Origin: Lachnospiraceae bacterium
GTDB taxonomy: Bacteria > Bacillota > Clostridia > Lachnospirales > Lachnospiraceae
Direction: 5' to 3'
Assembly: GCA_900770785.1 (NCBI GenBank)
Contig: CAAGLJ010000101.1
Coordinates: forward strand, 35,274 to 99,273
DNA length: 64,000 nucleotides
A model generated the notes under the pieces. That model was not told where the DNA came from, did not search any database, and was given only the letters and a program-made list of their open reading frames with translations. The number at the start of each line of letters is the position of its first letter. Position 1 is the stretch's first letter. Positions 1 to 7,627 of the stretch are shown piece after piece. The position numbers and the translations under genes are program-made.

Positions 1-904
1 TTCCTCCTGCCACCACTACTACTCGGCTTCTTTTAGCCGCAATGCGGTTCAGATAATTGCTTAAAGGGGAGTTTCCACTGTGACTGCCAAAGCTGCTGCC
101 TACCCCTATGCAGAAGATGACCGGGCGGTAAAAGGACTGGGCAAAACGATCTGCATACTCCATCGCCATAATAATATCAGTGGACTGGTAGGCCGGTACA
201 TTTTCGGGTAAAAGATAAAATTCCCGAAGATAAGGCTTACATTCTTTCAGCTTAACTATCACCAACTCCGCATCCGGTGCCGCTCCAATAAAAGTACCCT
301 CTCCCGTAACGAAGCTGCCGGCTGCCACGCTGGCCATTGCGGTACCATGGCCATTGGTATCCTGGGAGGGTACTATTTCCAAAGGTCTTTCACTTTTCAG
401 AGCTTCATTGATTTTCTCCTGACTATACTCCGTCCCATAGTAAAATCCTTCCGGCGGTTCTCCCTCCTGAATAGTCTGATCCCATATAGCCAGAATCCGA
501 CTACTTCCATCAGGCTTTAAAAATACGGGATTTTGATAATCTATACCCACATCCAGCAGGGCAATTACCGTTCCTTTTCCCGTAAGGTTCAAAGGAGGCC
601 TCTGAACCTGAGTAATCCCTGAGTTAATCAAAGGTGTAGGGTCAAAGGCTCCCCCTGAAAAAGTAACAGGCTCCTGCTGCAGTCCAAATACATTGGGAAT
701 ATGTTGATAGGCGTAATTTAAAAAGCTGATTGGATTAATCCTGTCCCGTCGGACGAATACCAGCCCCAGCTGGCTGTCCACCTGGCGATAGCAATAATCT
801 TCATGGTTTGCATCAGCCCCGATTATTTCCGGTGTAAGCTCAAAATCGGTTATCCAGTCGCTATAGTCATTAGATAGAATCATTTCCTGGCAGGATACAC
901 TCAT
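1..904 (-). CDS. S8 (subtilisin-like) serine peptidase, C-terminal part outside window
   Basis: The minus-strand frame is open from an ATG at 904 to the left edge (301 codons), so only the N-terminal part is present. The catalytic Asp lies in ALLDVGIDY and the catalytic His in DTNGHGTAMASVAAG, both classic S8 motifs. The reading stops in VVVAGG, just before the expected oxyanion Asn and catalytic Ser. No signal peptide is visible at the start (MSVSCQEMILSND), which resembles clostridial Csp-type germination and related cytoplasmic or spore-associated subtilases more than secreted subtilisins; that placement is inference. A modest Shine-Dalgarno (AGGA) lies about 11 bases upstream. It is separated from the redox operon by that operon's terminator. 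Confidence 0.88.
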   Translation of the reverse strand, partial: MSVSCQEMILSNDYSDWITDFELTPEIIGADANHEDYCYRQVDSQLGLVFVRRDRINPISFLNYAYQHIPNVFGLQQEPVTFSGGAFDPTPLINSGITQVQRPPLNLTGKGTVIALLDVGIDYQNPVFLKPDGSSRILAIWDQTIQEGEPPEGFYYGTEYSQEKINEALKSERPLEIVPSQDTNGHGTAMASVAAGSFVTGEGTFIGAAPDAELVIVKLKECKPYLREFYLLPENVPAYQSTDIIMAMEYADRFAQSFYRPVIFCIGVGSSFGSHSGNSPLSNYLNRIAAKRSRVVVVAGG

Positions 905-971
905 ACCGTATCGTTTCCTAAACTTGAAGTGCTTTTATGTAGGATATGCAGCTTCCTGGCCATATTCTACC

Positions 972-986
972 AAAGTACAGTACTTT
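972..986. promoter_or_regulatory. 7-1-7 palindrome upstream of the S8 peptidase
   Basis: AAAGTAC-A-GTACTTT is a perfect 7-bp dyad with a 1-bp centre. On the minus strand it lies just upstream of a TAGAAT hexamer that could be the -10 of the S8 peptidase gene, in the spacer position, with no good -35. It looks like an operator; the protein that would bind is unknown. Confidence 0.4.
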
Positions 987-1010
987 TCCCTGAACACTGC
1001 TTAAAAGAAA

Positions 1011-1038
1011 TAAGGGCCCCTTCACATAAGAGCCCTTA
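1011..1038 (-). terminator. Rho-independent terminator of the Rnf-like operon
   Basis: TAAGGGC (1011-1017) pairs with GCCCTTA (1032-1038). On the minus strand the hairpin is followed by TTTCTTTT. It lies directly after the stop of the last gene of the operon and so marks the operon end. Confidence 0.75.
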
Positions 1039-1042
1039 ACTT

Positions 1043-1489
1043 TTACAGCAATAGATTACTCAGTCCCTGGCAGGCCAAAAAAAGCACGAAGGCTGTAGGG
1101 ATCGGTGCCAGTCTGGTATTTATGGTACATTCTATTCTGTCGGTCATGGAAGTAAACAGCCAGCCAAGGAGAGCATATTCCACGCCTCCCACGAGGGCCA
1201 GCTTCAAAGCCCCAAGACCAATGGTCACTCCTCCTGCCACCGGAAGCATTCCGAAAATAATTCCTCCCAATATGGCATTGACCAGAATATTACTCTTTTT
1301 TCTGCTGCCCAGATAATGATTAAGCAGCAGGGCAATAAGACAGATTCCTGCCACATTGGGCATGGAAGAAAGCTCCATTAAAATTGTCCCCGGTAAAAAG
1401 GTTTTGGTCACCAGCATCAGCAATATAGTTATTCCCACGACCAGAGCCAGAAAGCTGTTTTCATTCAATCCTTTTATTTTTTCATCCAT
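1043..1489 (-). CDS. Small integral membrane protein, last gene of the Rnf-like operon
   Basis: This is a 148-residue, very hydrophobic protein with about five predicted membrane segments. The ATG at 1489 is preferred because it has AGAGG just upstream; an upstream in-frame ATG at 1519 would overlap rnfG. I do not recognise the family. It sits where rnfE and rnfA follow rnfG in canonical operons, but it is shorter than those proteins (about 190-200 residues) and I see none of their sequence. It contains three cysteines (one in the second membrane segment, one in a loop, one in the last segment). A role as membrane partner of RnfD/RnfG is suggested only by position. Confidence 0.75.
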   Translation of the reverse strand: MDEKIKGLNENSFLALVVGITILLMLVTKTFLPGTILMELSSMPNVAGICLIALLLNHYLGSRKKSNILVNAILGGIIFGMLPVAGGVTIGLGALKLALVGGVEYALLGWLFTSMTDRIECTINTRLAPIPTAFVLFLACQGLSNLLL

Positions 1490-1496
1490 TTTCCTC

Positions 1497-2036
1497 TCAA
1501 CCTCCCCACTGTGTCGCACCGGAAGAAATATCCGCTCCGGTAACGAAGGCTACGGCAGAATTTACTCCCCTGGTCACTGCTTTAGAGGATACAGTGGCAC
1601 CGGTAATGGCGTCTATGGTACTGTCTACCTGGGCCTCTCCCTTTGTCCCAAGAAATTGTCCCAAAAATTCTGTGTCTGTGCGTATATTTGCTCCTAGTCC
1701 ATAGGTTTCCTCCAGATCACGAACCATAAGTCCCACTACCTCTCCCTGGTTATTTACTCCTACTAAAAGCTCTACTTTATCTACATAGCCATCCGTAGAA
1801 GTGCGGATAACGAAGCCATTTTCTCCCTTGTATACGGCTTTAATTGCCTCATCCTCTCCCTCATACTCCTCTTGCGTAAAGGCAGTAGCACCGGGCAAAA
1901 GGTGAGGAAGTATAAGCCTTAACTGTTCATCCGCATTAGCATAAAGAGTTCCAGTAAGACCTGTCCTTGCCAGGTACAGTACAAAAGCGGTAAGAAGAAT
2001 CACTGCAAGAGAAATCAAACCCCTTTTCTTTTCCAT
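1497..2036 (-). CDS. rnfG: RnfG-like FMN-binding electron-transfer subunit
   Basis: A 179-residue protein with one N-terminal membrane anchor (about residues 6-23) and an extracytoplasmic FMN_bind domain. The covalent flavinylation motif is DAITGATVSS; by family knowledge ApbE attaches FMN to Thr148, the last residue of DxxTGAT. GLGANIRT matches the conserved loop of RnfG/NqrC proteins. The ATG overlaps the rnfD stop (TGATG) and has a strong AAGGAGG site, so it is translationally coupled. The length is typical. In Rnf complexes this subunit carries electrons on the outer face of the membrane; in this operon its partners are incomplete. Confidence 0.93.
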   Translation of the reverse strand: MEKKRGLISLAVILLTAFVLYLARTGLTGTLYANADEQLRLILPHLLPGATAFTQEEYEGEDEAIKAVYKGENGFVIRTSTDGYVDKVELLVGVNNQGEVVGLMVRDLEETYGLGANIRTDTEFLGQFLGTKGEAQVDSTIDAITGATVSSKAVTRGVNSAVAFVTGADISSGATQWGG

Positions 2037-2968
2037 CAGACACCTCCTTCTTTTGTTCCAAAACGGCGGGGTGCAGTATAGTAATCAATGGCCCATACAA
2101 AAGCATTCATCACCAGGATAGCATAGGTCACTCCTTCCGGAAACAGACCAAAATAACGGAAAAGCACCGTAAGAATACCGCAACCGATTCCATAGATAAT
2201 CTGTCCCTTTGGAGTTACCGGTGAAGAAGAATAGTCTGTAGCCATAAAAATTGCCCCCAGTACTACACCCCCTCCTAAAAGGCTGTAGAGCATCCAGCTG
2301 ACCGGATCCTCTCCTTTATAAAAGCAGTAGGATACTGCTGCCACCGTTCCCAGATAGGCAACTGGGATACGCAAAGAAATCACCCCTCTTACTACCAGAT
2401 AAAGGCCTCCCAGAAGAAGGGCCAGCGTACATACCTCACCAATGCAGCCCCCAATATTTCCTAAAAACATATCCTGAAGGCTGATTTCGGGTATAGCCGG
2501 TATCTGCATATGGTGTAAAGGGGTTGCCTCAGTTACTCCATCCACAAAAAAACGGGTCAGATAAACAGGCCAGAGCAGCATCAGAAATGCTCTTGCTGCC
2601 AAAGCAGGATTAAAGATATTTTTTCCAATACCGCCGCAGAAGCCCTTTACCACAATAATAGCAAAAGCACTTCCCACCGCTGCCAGCCAGTAGGGTACCG
2701 TGGAGGGCAGGGACAGGGCCAGTAAAAGTCCGGTAACTACACAGGACAAATCTGCCGGACTGCTGCGGTGGTAGATGAATACACCGCATAAAAATTCTGC
2801 CGCCAGGGCTGCCCCCACACTTACCAGGGTTACGCCCAGTGCCCGCAGACCGAAATAATATATCCCCATTGCCAGTGCCGGCAATGAGGCAATAATCACA
2901 TCCAGCATAATGGTGCTGGTTTTTATTTTGCTCCGAATGTGAGGAGCCAAAGTAACTGCATATTTCAT
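2036..2968 (-). CDS. rnfD: RnfD-like membrane subunit
   Basis: A 310-residue polytopic membrane protein of the NqrB/RnfD family. The segment DGVTEATP (residues 143-150) matches the flavinylation motif of RnfD, with Thr149 as likely FMN acceptor. KNIFNPALAARAF and FMATDYSSSPVTPKGQ are family-typical stretches. It is encoded one base after the rnfC stop and overlaps rnfG by one base, so the three are tightly coupled. In known Rnf complexes RnfD works with RnfG and with RnfA/RnfE in ion pumping or transmembrane electron transfer; no RnfA or RnfE is encoded here. Confidence 0.95.
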   Translation of the reverse strand: MKYAVTLAPHIRSKIKTSTIMLDVIIASLPALAMGIYYFGLRALGVTLVSVGAALAAEFLCGVFIYHRSSPADLSCVVTGLLLALSLPSTVPYWLAAVGSAFAIIVVKGFCGGIGKNIFNPALAARAFLMLLWPVYLTRFFVDGVTEATPLHHMQIPAIPEISLQDMFLGNIGGCIGEVCTLALLLGGLYLVVRGVISLRIPVAYLGTVAAVSYCFYKGEDPVSWMLYSLLGGGVVLGAIFMATDYSSSPVTPKGQIIYGIGCGILTVLFRYFGLFPEGVTYAILVMNAFVWAIDYYTAPRRFGTKEGGV

Positions 2969-4273
2969 TTACCCTTCCTCCCTCAATATTCGTTTTGTTT
3001 TCTTAAAGGTTGCTGTCAGGGGCAATTTGCCCGGACATGTATAAGAGCAGCATCCACATTCAATACAGTCTGCAAGATAATAATGCTCAAGTCCCTTACG
3101 ATTCGTCCGTTTTGCCTGTTCAAACAGATGCAGGGGCTGCAACTTCATGGGACAGACGGTAAGGCACTTCCCGCAGCGGATGCAGGCATAGTTTTCTTCC
3201 TCTGTTCTTTCTCCTTCCACCAGACCAAGAATTGCGTTGGTTCCCTTAATGGTGGATACTGATAAATCGTCCTGGGCATAGCCCATCATGGGGCCGCCGG
3301 TAATGACCCTTATGGTATTCTCGCTAATACCGCCGGCTGCCTCAAGCATATCCTGATAAGAGGTTCCGATTCTGGCATAAAAACTTCCCGGATTTTTTAC
3401 TCCTTCTCCGGTAACGGTAAGAATTCTTTCGGTAACAGCCTGTCCCTGTACCACTGCTTTGAAGGTGGCTGCAAAGGTAGCTACATTAAACACTGCACAT
3501 CCTACGGATGCGGGCAGCTGTCCCGGGGGAATCTCTTTTCCGGTGACAGCCTGTATCAGCTGTTTTTCTGCTCCCTGTGGAAAACGGGTGGGCAGAACCT
3601 TCAGGGTAATTTCCGTTTCCCTTTCCAAAACTTTGTACAACCCCTCTATGGCCTCTTTCTTATTCTCTTCCACGGCTAAAATCACCCTTTTGGGCTTCAG
3701 CACCTGACCAATGATTTTCATCCCCTCCAGAACCTGTTCGGGCCAGGTTTTTAACAGCATATCGTCAGCCGTAATATAGGGTTCACACTCGCATCCGTTA
3801 GCAATCAAGGTATCCACTTTATTCATGGCAGAGAGCGTCTTTACGTCAGTAGCAAAGGTGGCACCTCCCATACCTGCAATTCCCGCTTCCCGGATAATCG
3901 AAATAATTTCATCATTGGACAGTCCTCTGTAATCCTCATGGGCTGCCATGCTGGTATCCGGTGTGTCCTGAAAATCATTTTCAATTACCACCGCCATTAT
4001 GTCCTGACCGGAGGGGTGGCGTCTTGGCTCAAGGGCAATTACCTTACCGGAAACGGAAGCGTGTACAGGTACACAAAGGCCCTCCCCATCTCCCACTTTC
4101 TGCCCTTTTTTTACTGTATCTCCTACCTTAACCAAAGGTGTGCAGGGTACGCCAATGTGCTGAGACATGGAAATACTCACCTGCCTTGGGTGCATAATCG
4201 TCACCAGAGACGAACCGGCAGATAATTCTTTTTTATCTGCCGGATGAATGCCTCCAAAAAATAAATGTTTCAT
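2969..4273 (-). CDS. rnfC: RnfC-like NADH-side iron-sulfur flavoprotein subunit
   Basis: A 434-residue soluble subunit. The glycine-rich loop GIAGMGGATFATDVK (about 131-145) corresponds to the FMN/NAD(H) site of NuoF/RnfC proteins. Two ferredoxin-type clusters follow: C364xxC367xxC370xxxC374 and C403xxC406xxC409xxxC413, enough for two 4Fe-4S centres. The N-terminal 100 residues contain a biotinyl-like barrel (GDTVKKGQKVGDGEG). It normally exchanges electrons between NADH and the rest of Rnf. Its usual partner on the ferredoxin side, RnfB, is not in this operon. Confidence 0.95.
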   Translation of the reverse strand: MKHLFFGGIHPADKKELSAGSSLVTIMHPRQVSISMSQHIGVPCTPLVKVGDTVKKGQKVGDGEGLCVPVHASVSGKVIALEPRRHPSGQDIMAVVIENDFQDTPDTSMAAHEDYRGLSNDEIISIIREAGIAGMGGATFATDVKTLSAMNKVDTLIANGCECEPYITADDMLLKTWPEQVLEGMKIIGQVLKPKRVILAVEENKKEAIEGLYKVLERETEITLKVLPTRFPQGAEKQLIQAVTGKEIPPGQLPASVGCAVFNVATFAATFKAVVQGQAVTERILTVTGEGVKNPGSFYARIGTSYQDMLEAAGGISENTIRVITGGPMMGYAQDDLSVSTIKGTNAILGLVEGERTEEENYACIRCGKCLTVCPMKLQPLHLFEQAKRTNRKGLEHYYLADCIECGCCSYTCPGKLPLTATFKKTKRILREEG

Positions 4274-4301
4274 CTATTCCTCCATTTATCTTTTTCTTTT
4301 C

Positions 4302-5324
4302 TCAAGTTCTAATCAACTCTTTAAAGCCTGGACTGTAAATCCTGTTTCCCTCCTTGTCCACCCACATGGCAGCGGCACCATGCTCCTTCACCAATGCCTC
4401 CCCCTCCTTCTGGGGAAGTAAAAACAAGGCTGTGGACAGAGCATCTGCCAGTCCTGAATCCTCACAGACCACCGTAACACTGGTCCAGTACTGGGCCGGA
4501 TACAGGGTGTCCGGGTCAATAATATGGTGGTAGCTTTTCCCTTCCACCTGATAATACCGCTGATAGTCACCGCTGGAAACGATACTGCCTCTGGACAGAT
4601 ACAGTGTGTGAAGGTACTCCATTTCATCAACAGGTGACTGAATCCCCACTACCCAGGGCGTTGCCTCCTGCTTGGGGCCGGTGGCATGGACATTCCCTCC
4701 CACACTGATCAGAATACCATCGGGGGCAAGCTCCCCCACCTTTTGGACGGACCAGCCCTTAGCGATGGCACCTACATCCAGGCTTTGCTTCGGGTCCGTC
4801 AAAAAAACGGTCTGGTTTTCTTCATCAATAATCACCGTATCAAAGCTGCAATGAAGGGCTGCCTCTTTCAGCAGCTCCTCCTCTGGCAGCCTGGCATTCT
4901 GGGGATCATTGATTCCTTCGTTTCTGGTTTCATGCCAGAGGGACAGAACACTGCCCATGGCCACGTTTACTCTTCCCCCGGTTTTTTCATAGTAATCCCG
5001 GCAGTCCAGCAATAAATCAATAATTCTTCTGTCTACCCTGACCGGAGCTATACCGGCCTGATCATTAATGGTTTTTAAATTGTTGATTCCGTCATAGCTT
5101 TCATAAATATCAAAAAGCTGATGATATTCCTGCAGCATATCCCGTATCCCGGCAGCGATCTCCTGAAACTCTTCTTCATTTTGAGCATATCCCACAATAG
5201 TGGTTACGGTGTCGAAAAGCTCCAGAAAGGTGGCCTGATACTGTGTCTTTCCCTGTGCAGAATCAATATTTGTACAGCCCGCCAGCAGAAGCAGCACCAG
5301 GGCCAATGCCAAAATACGTTTCAT
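4302..5324 (-). CDS. apbE: FAD:protein FMN transferase (ApbE), lipoprotein
   Basis: A 340-residue lipoprotein with signal peptide and lipobox LLLLAGC. Family motifs are visible: NVAMGSVLSLW, DVGAIAKGW (Asp and Lys-Gly near the FAD/Mg site), ISVGGNVHATG, HHIIDPDTLYP and DALSTALFLL. ApbE transfers FMN from FAD to Thr in DxxTGAT motifs outside the membrane. The likely substrates are the RnfG and RnfD products of the same operon, and possibly the upstream lipoprotein. The ATG at 5324 has GGAGG six bases upstream; the frame is open further upstream but without a better start. Confidence 0.95.
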   Translation of the reverse strand: MKRILALALVLLLLAGCTNIDSAQGKTQYQATFLELFDTVTTIVGYAQNEEEFQEIAAGIRDMLQEYHQLFDIYESYDGINNLKTINDQAGIAPVRVDRRIIDLLLDCRDYYEKTGGRVNVAMGSVLSLWHETRNEGINDPQNARLPEEELLKEAALHCSFDTVIIDEENQTVFLTDPKQSLDVGAIAKGWSVQKVGELAPDGILISVGGNVHATGPKQEATPWVVGIQSPVDEMEYLHTLYLSRGSIVSSGDYQRYYQVEGKSYHHIIDPDTLYPAQYWTSVTVVCEDSGLADALSTALFLLPQKEGEALVKEHGAAAMWVDKEGNRIYSPGFKELIRT

Positions 5325-5373
5325 AACATCCTCCATCATGCCGCCACGCGGCATCTCATCTCCAGCCTGTTCC

Positions 5374-6465
5374 TTAATTAAGGTCTGCTGCCTTCTCAAT
5401 CAAAGTATTAAAGCCTCCCAGGGAAACGGTTACAGATGCTGCCAGATCTGCATCAGCAGCTTTTCCTTCTTCTGTTACTGCAATTCCCATTGCTTCATCC
5501 AGAGTCTTTCCGGTAACGTAGGAAGCGAAGGCTGCTGCCTGCTCATTCCATTCTTTACCGATTCCGGAAGCTGCCTTCATTCCATAGGCTTCTCCCAACT
5601 CATTTTTGGTCTGTACCTTTGCGGTCAAATCAGAGGTAACTGTTCCAGTGGTGTCAAAGTTTATATTAGCCTGTACACCATCAATAATCATACTGGAAAT
5701 GGTCTTGTCCTTTAAGGTCAGGATGCCAATGGTTGCATAGGCCTGAACCAGTCCGTCCCCTTCAGCACCTGCATCCTTACTGTTGTTTCCATGAGTTGTC
5801 TGGGTAATTACCAGACTGTCTCCTTTGCTCGCTCCAAGATAAGTCGCATTATTTACGGCTTCTTCAATCTGGCTTACAAAGCCTCCAATGTAAATCGTTG
5901 CAGAAGCTGCCAGATCCGCGTCCTTAGCCTTGCCTGCTTCATCCACTGCACCGTTTTTCAGTTCATCCACAGTCTTGCCGATTGCGTACTGAGCTACTGC
6001 TTCTGCCTGCTCATTCCATTCTTTTCCGATGGGAGATGCCCCTTTCATTCCATAGTCTTCTCCCAATTCATTTTTACTGGGGTATTCTTTGGCTACTTCA
6101 CCCAGCTTTCCTTCTGTGTTAAAGTTGACCGTAGTCTGAATACCATCGATTGTACAGTCATCAATAATACCGTCTTCACCTACGGTTACTGCCACAATAG
6201 AAATATTCGATTTAGCGTAGCCATCTCCCTGGGCACCAGCATTTTCGCCCTCCAGAGTGGTTTGAATGGAAACACCGGTCTTTACTGCATCACCGTCTAC
6301 GACCTGAGCGGTTTCCGTCTTATTTTCTGCTTCCTTTTCTGCTTCCACCTGCTGCTGTGTATCGTTTACAGAACCATCATACTGTACCACAGGCGTATTT
6401 CCACAAGCAGTAAGCAGCCCTGCTGCAAGTCCTAAAGCCAATAATCTTTTAATCTGTTTTTTCAT
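5374..6465 (-). CDS. Lipoprotein with two tandem FMN-binding-like repeats
   Basis: A 363-residue secreted lipoprotein (signal peptide, lipobox LLTACGN; start at the ATG behind AGGAGG). The mature part holds two copies of one domain of about 150 residues. Each copy has a segment NFNT/NFDT, then KNELGE-YGMK--AS-IGKEWNEQA, GKT-DE and DADLAAS, and ends in GGF---IE-A. DADLAAS resembles a degenerate DxxxGAT flavinylation motif (AAS for GAT), so covalent flavin on both repeats is possible but unproven. The position between Gx transporter and apbE in a flavin redox operon supports an extracellular electron-carrier role, by analogy with PplA. I see no clear homology to PplA itself. Confidence 0.8.
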   Translation of the reverse strand: MKKQIKRLLALGLAAGLLTACGNTPVVQYDGSVNDTQQQVEAEKEAENKTETAQVVDGDAVKTGVSIQTTLEGENAGAQGDGYAKSNISIVAVTVGEDGIIDDCTIDGIQTTVNFNTEGKLGEVAKEYPSKNELGEDYGMKGASPIGKEWNEQAEAVAQYAIGKTVDELKNGAVDEAGKAKDADLAASATIYIGGFVSQIEEAVNNATYLGASKGDSLVITQTTHGNNSKDAGAEGDGLVQAYATIGILTLKDKTISSMIIDGVQANINFDTTGTVTSDLTAKVQTKNELGEAYGMKAASGIGKEWNEQAAAFASYVTGKTLDEAMGIAVTEEGKAADADLAASVTVSLGGFNTLIEKAADLN

Positions 6466-6493
6466 ACTTTCCTCCTGAAAACTATATTCTTGC

Positions 6494-7030
6494 CTACCTT
6501 CTGGAAGCAGGCACTGCCTCTTGGGGTATCTGTCCGCTGACCGCCAATATACGAAAGACCCCGGCACATATACTGCCGGTTGCCAGCCCCGTAAAAATGG
6601 AGACTATCAATAGATAAGGCAAATAGCCGGCCACATAGACAGATTTCATTAATACCATTGCCACCGCAATCTGTCCTATATTATGAGCTGCTGCCCCCAG
6701 AACGCTGACTCCATAGACTGAAAAGAGCTTTACCCTTCTCATCAAAGTCATGGTTGCCAGTGCAAAAATTCCTCCCGTCAGGGAAAAAGCCAGACTGGAC
6801 AGACCACCACCAAAAAAAGAGCCCAGAAAGCAGCGAAGAATCAGTATGGTAAAGGCATTCCTTTCCCCCAGAAAATAAAGTGCCATCAGGGTTACAATAT
6901 TAGCCAGTCCCAATTTGACTCCTGGTAATCCCACCAACATCTGCAGTGGAATAAAACGCTCCATATAAGACAGTACAAGAGCTAATGATATTAATATTGC
7001 GCAATAAATCAGTTGTTTTGTTCCCTTCAT
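6494..7030 (-). CDS. Gx transporter family / heptaprenyl diphosphate synthase component I-like membrane protein
   Basis: A 178-residue membrane protein with about five segments. It begins ISLALVLSYMERFIPLQ and contains the loops GLPGVKLGLANIVTLMAL and GGGLSSLAFSLTGG, typical of family PF07456 (Gx transporter, S-component-like fold). The family often sits beside NusG-II, FMN-binding and Rnf genes in Clostridia. The substrate is not established; a flavin or quinone-precursor role is plausible from neighbours only. It starts 18 bases after the NusG-II stop, in the same operon. Confidence 0.88.
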   Translation of the reverse strand: MKGTKQLIYCAILISLALVLSYMERFIPLQMLVGLPGVKLGLANIVTLMALYFLGERNAFTILILRCFLGSFFGGGLSSLAFSLTGGIFALATMTLMRRVKLFSVYGVSVLGAAAHNIGQIAVAMVLMKSVYVAGYLPYLLIVSIFTGLATGSICAGVFRILAVSGQIPQEAVPASRR

Positions 7031-7048
7031 TCCATCCTCTTCATTCCA

Positions 7049-7435
7049 TTATTTTACCACAAAATCCACTTCTGATTCTCCCTCTATCCGAAGTTCTACC
7101 CGGTTAGGCAGGCAGACGATACTTCTACCCGCTTCATGAATCCAGCCACTGTGTACACAGTCTGCTCCAGGACAATCAGATTTGATTATTCCAACCTCTC
7201 CCTGGCGTATCTGTATTTCATTCTGATAGTCTCCCGTCAGGGTAAAGCTGGTATCCTGGTTAAGTGGAAGCTCCTTTACCAGCTCTCCATTCTGGTAAAT
7301 AGCAACTCTGGCTGCTGGTGAAGATTTGACAGAAAAATGAAAAACAACTGTGGAAAGAATGGTCAGAACCAGCACGAAGCCAACGGCGAGATAATCTCCT
7401 TTTTTCCATTTTAATCTCAACTTATGGCTGTTCAC
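7049..7435 (-). CDS. NusG domain II-containing protein
   Basis: A 128-residue protein with one N-terminal membrane anchor (about 13-33) and an extracytoplasmic NusG_II (DUF1312) domain. Typical features are the segment VAIYQNGELVKELPL, a conserved cysteine pair in DCPGADCVHSGWI and the ending CLPNRVELRI. The start is a GTG with a G-rich Shine-Dalgarno. The family is commonly first in Gx-transporter/FMN-binding operons; its function is unknown. It is the promoter-proximal gene of the Rnf-like operon here. Confidence 0.9.
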   Translation of the reverse strand: MNSHKLRLKWKKGDYLAVGFVLVLTILSTVVFHFSVKSSPAARVAIYQNGELVKELPLNQDTSFTLTGDYQNEIQIRQGEVGIIKSDCPGADCVHSGWIHEAGRSIVCLPNRVELRIEGESEVDFVVK

Positions 7436-7469
7436 AGATCCTGCCCCCTTTCATTTGGTTTGCCTGAGT

Positions 7470-7498
7470 ATTATAACATAGGTAACTGCAAATTGTAT
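7470..7498 (-). promoter_or_regulatory. Putative promoter of the Rnf-like operon
   Basis: A perfect TATAAT -10 (minus strand, at 7470-7475) lies 35 bases before the GTG of the first gene. The -35 region is weak (ATACAA at 17-bp spacing) and overlaps the palindrome TTGTATACAA, of a type bound by some GntR regulators. A weak -35 with an overlapping dyad would fit activator or repressor control, but this is inference. Confidence 0.5.
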
Positions 7499-7574
7499 AC
7501 AACTGTTTGACTTTTTTTTAACAAAACCTATTCCAAATTTTGTCATCCTTTCCTTTAATTTCTTTCTCTGGCAA

Positions 7575-7618
7575 AAACAGGGGAAGAAGCCAAAGTAACC
7601 CGACTCCTTCCCCTGTCC
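7575..7618 (-). terminator. Terminator of clpX
   Basis: A perfect 10-bp stem, ACAGGGGAAG (7579-7588) with CTTCCCCTGT (7609-7618), followed on the minus strand by a T run. It lies ten bases after the clpX stop. Confidence 0.85.
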
Positions 7619-7627
7619 TGCCATTCT

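Noticed and set aside
7489..7502. GTATAC palindrome as a definite GntR operator
   Set aside because: It is short and AT-rich and overlaps the -35; no GntR gene is nearby, so it is only mentioned in the promoter entry.
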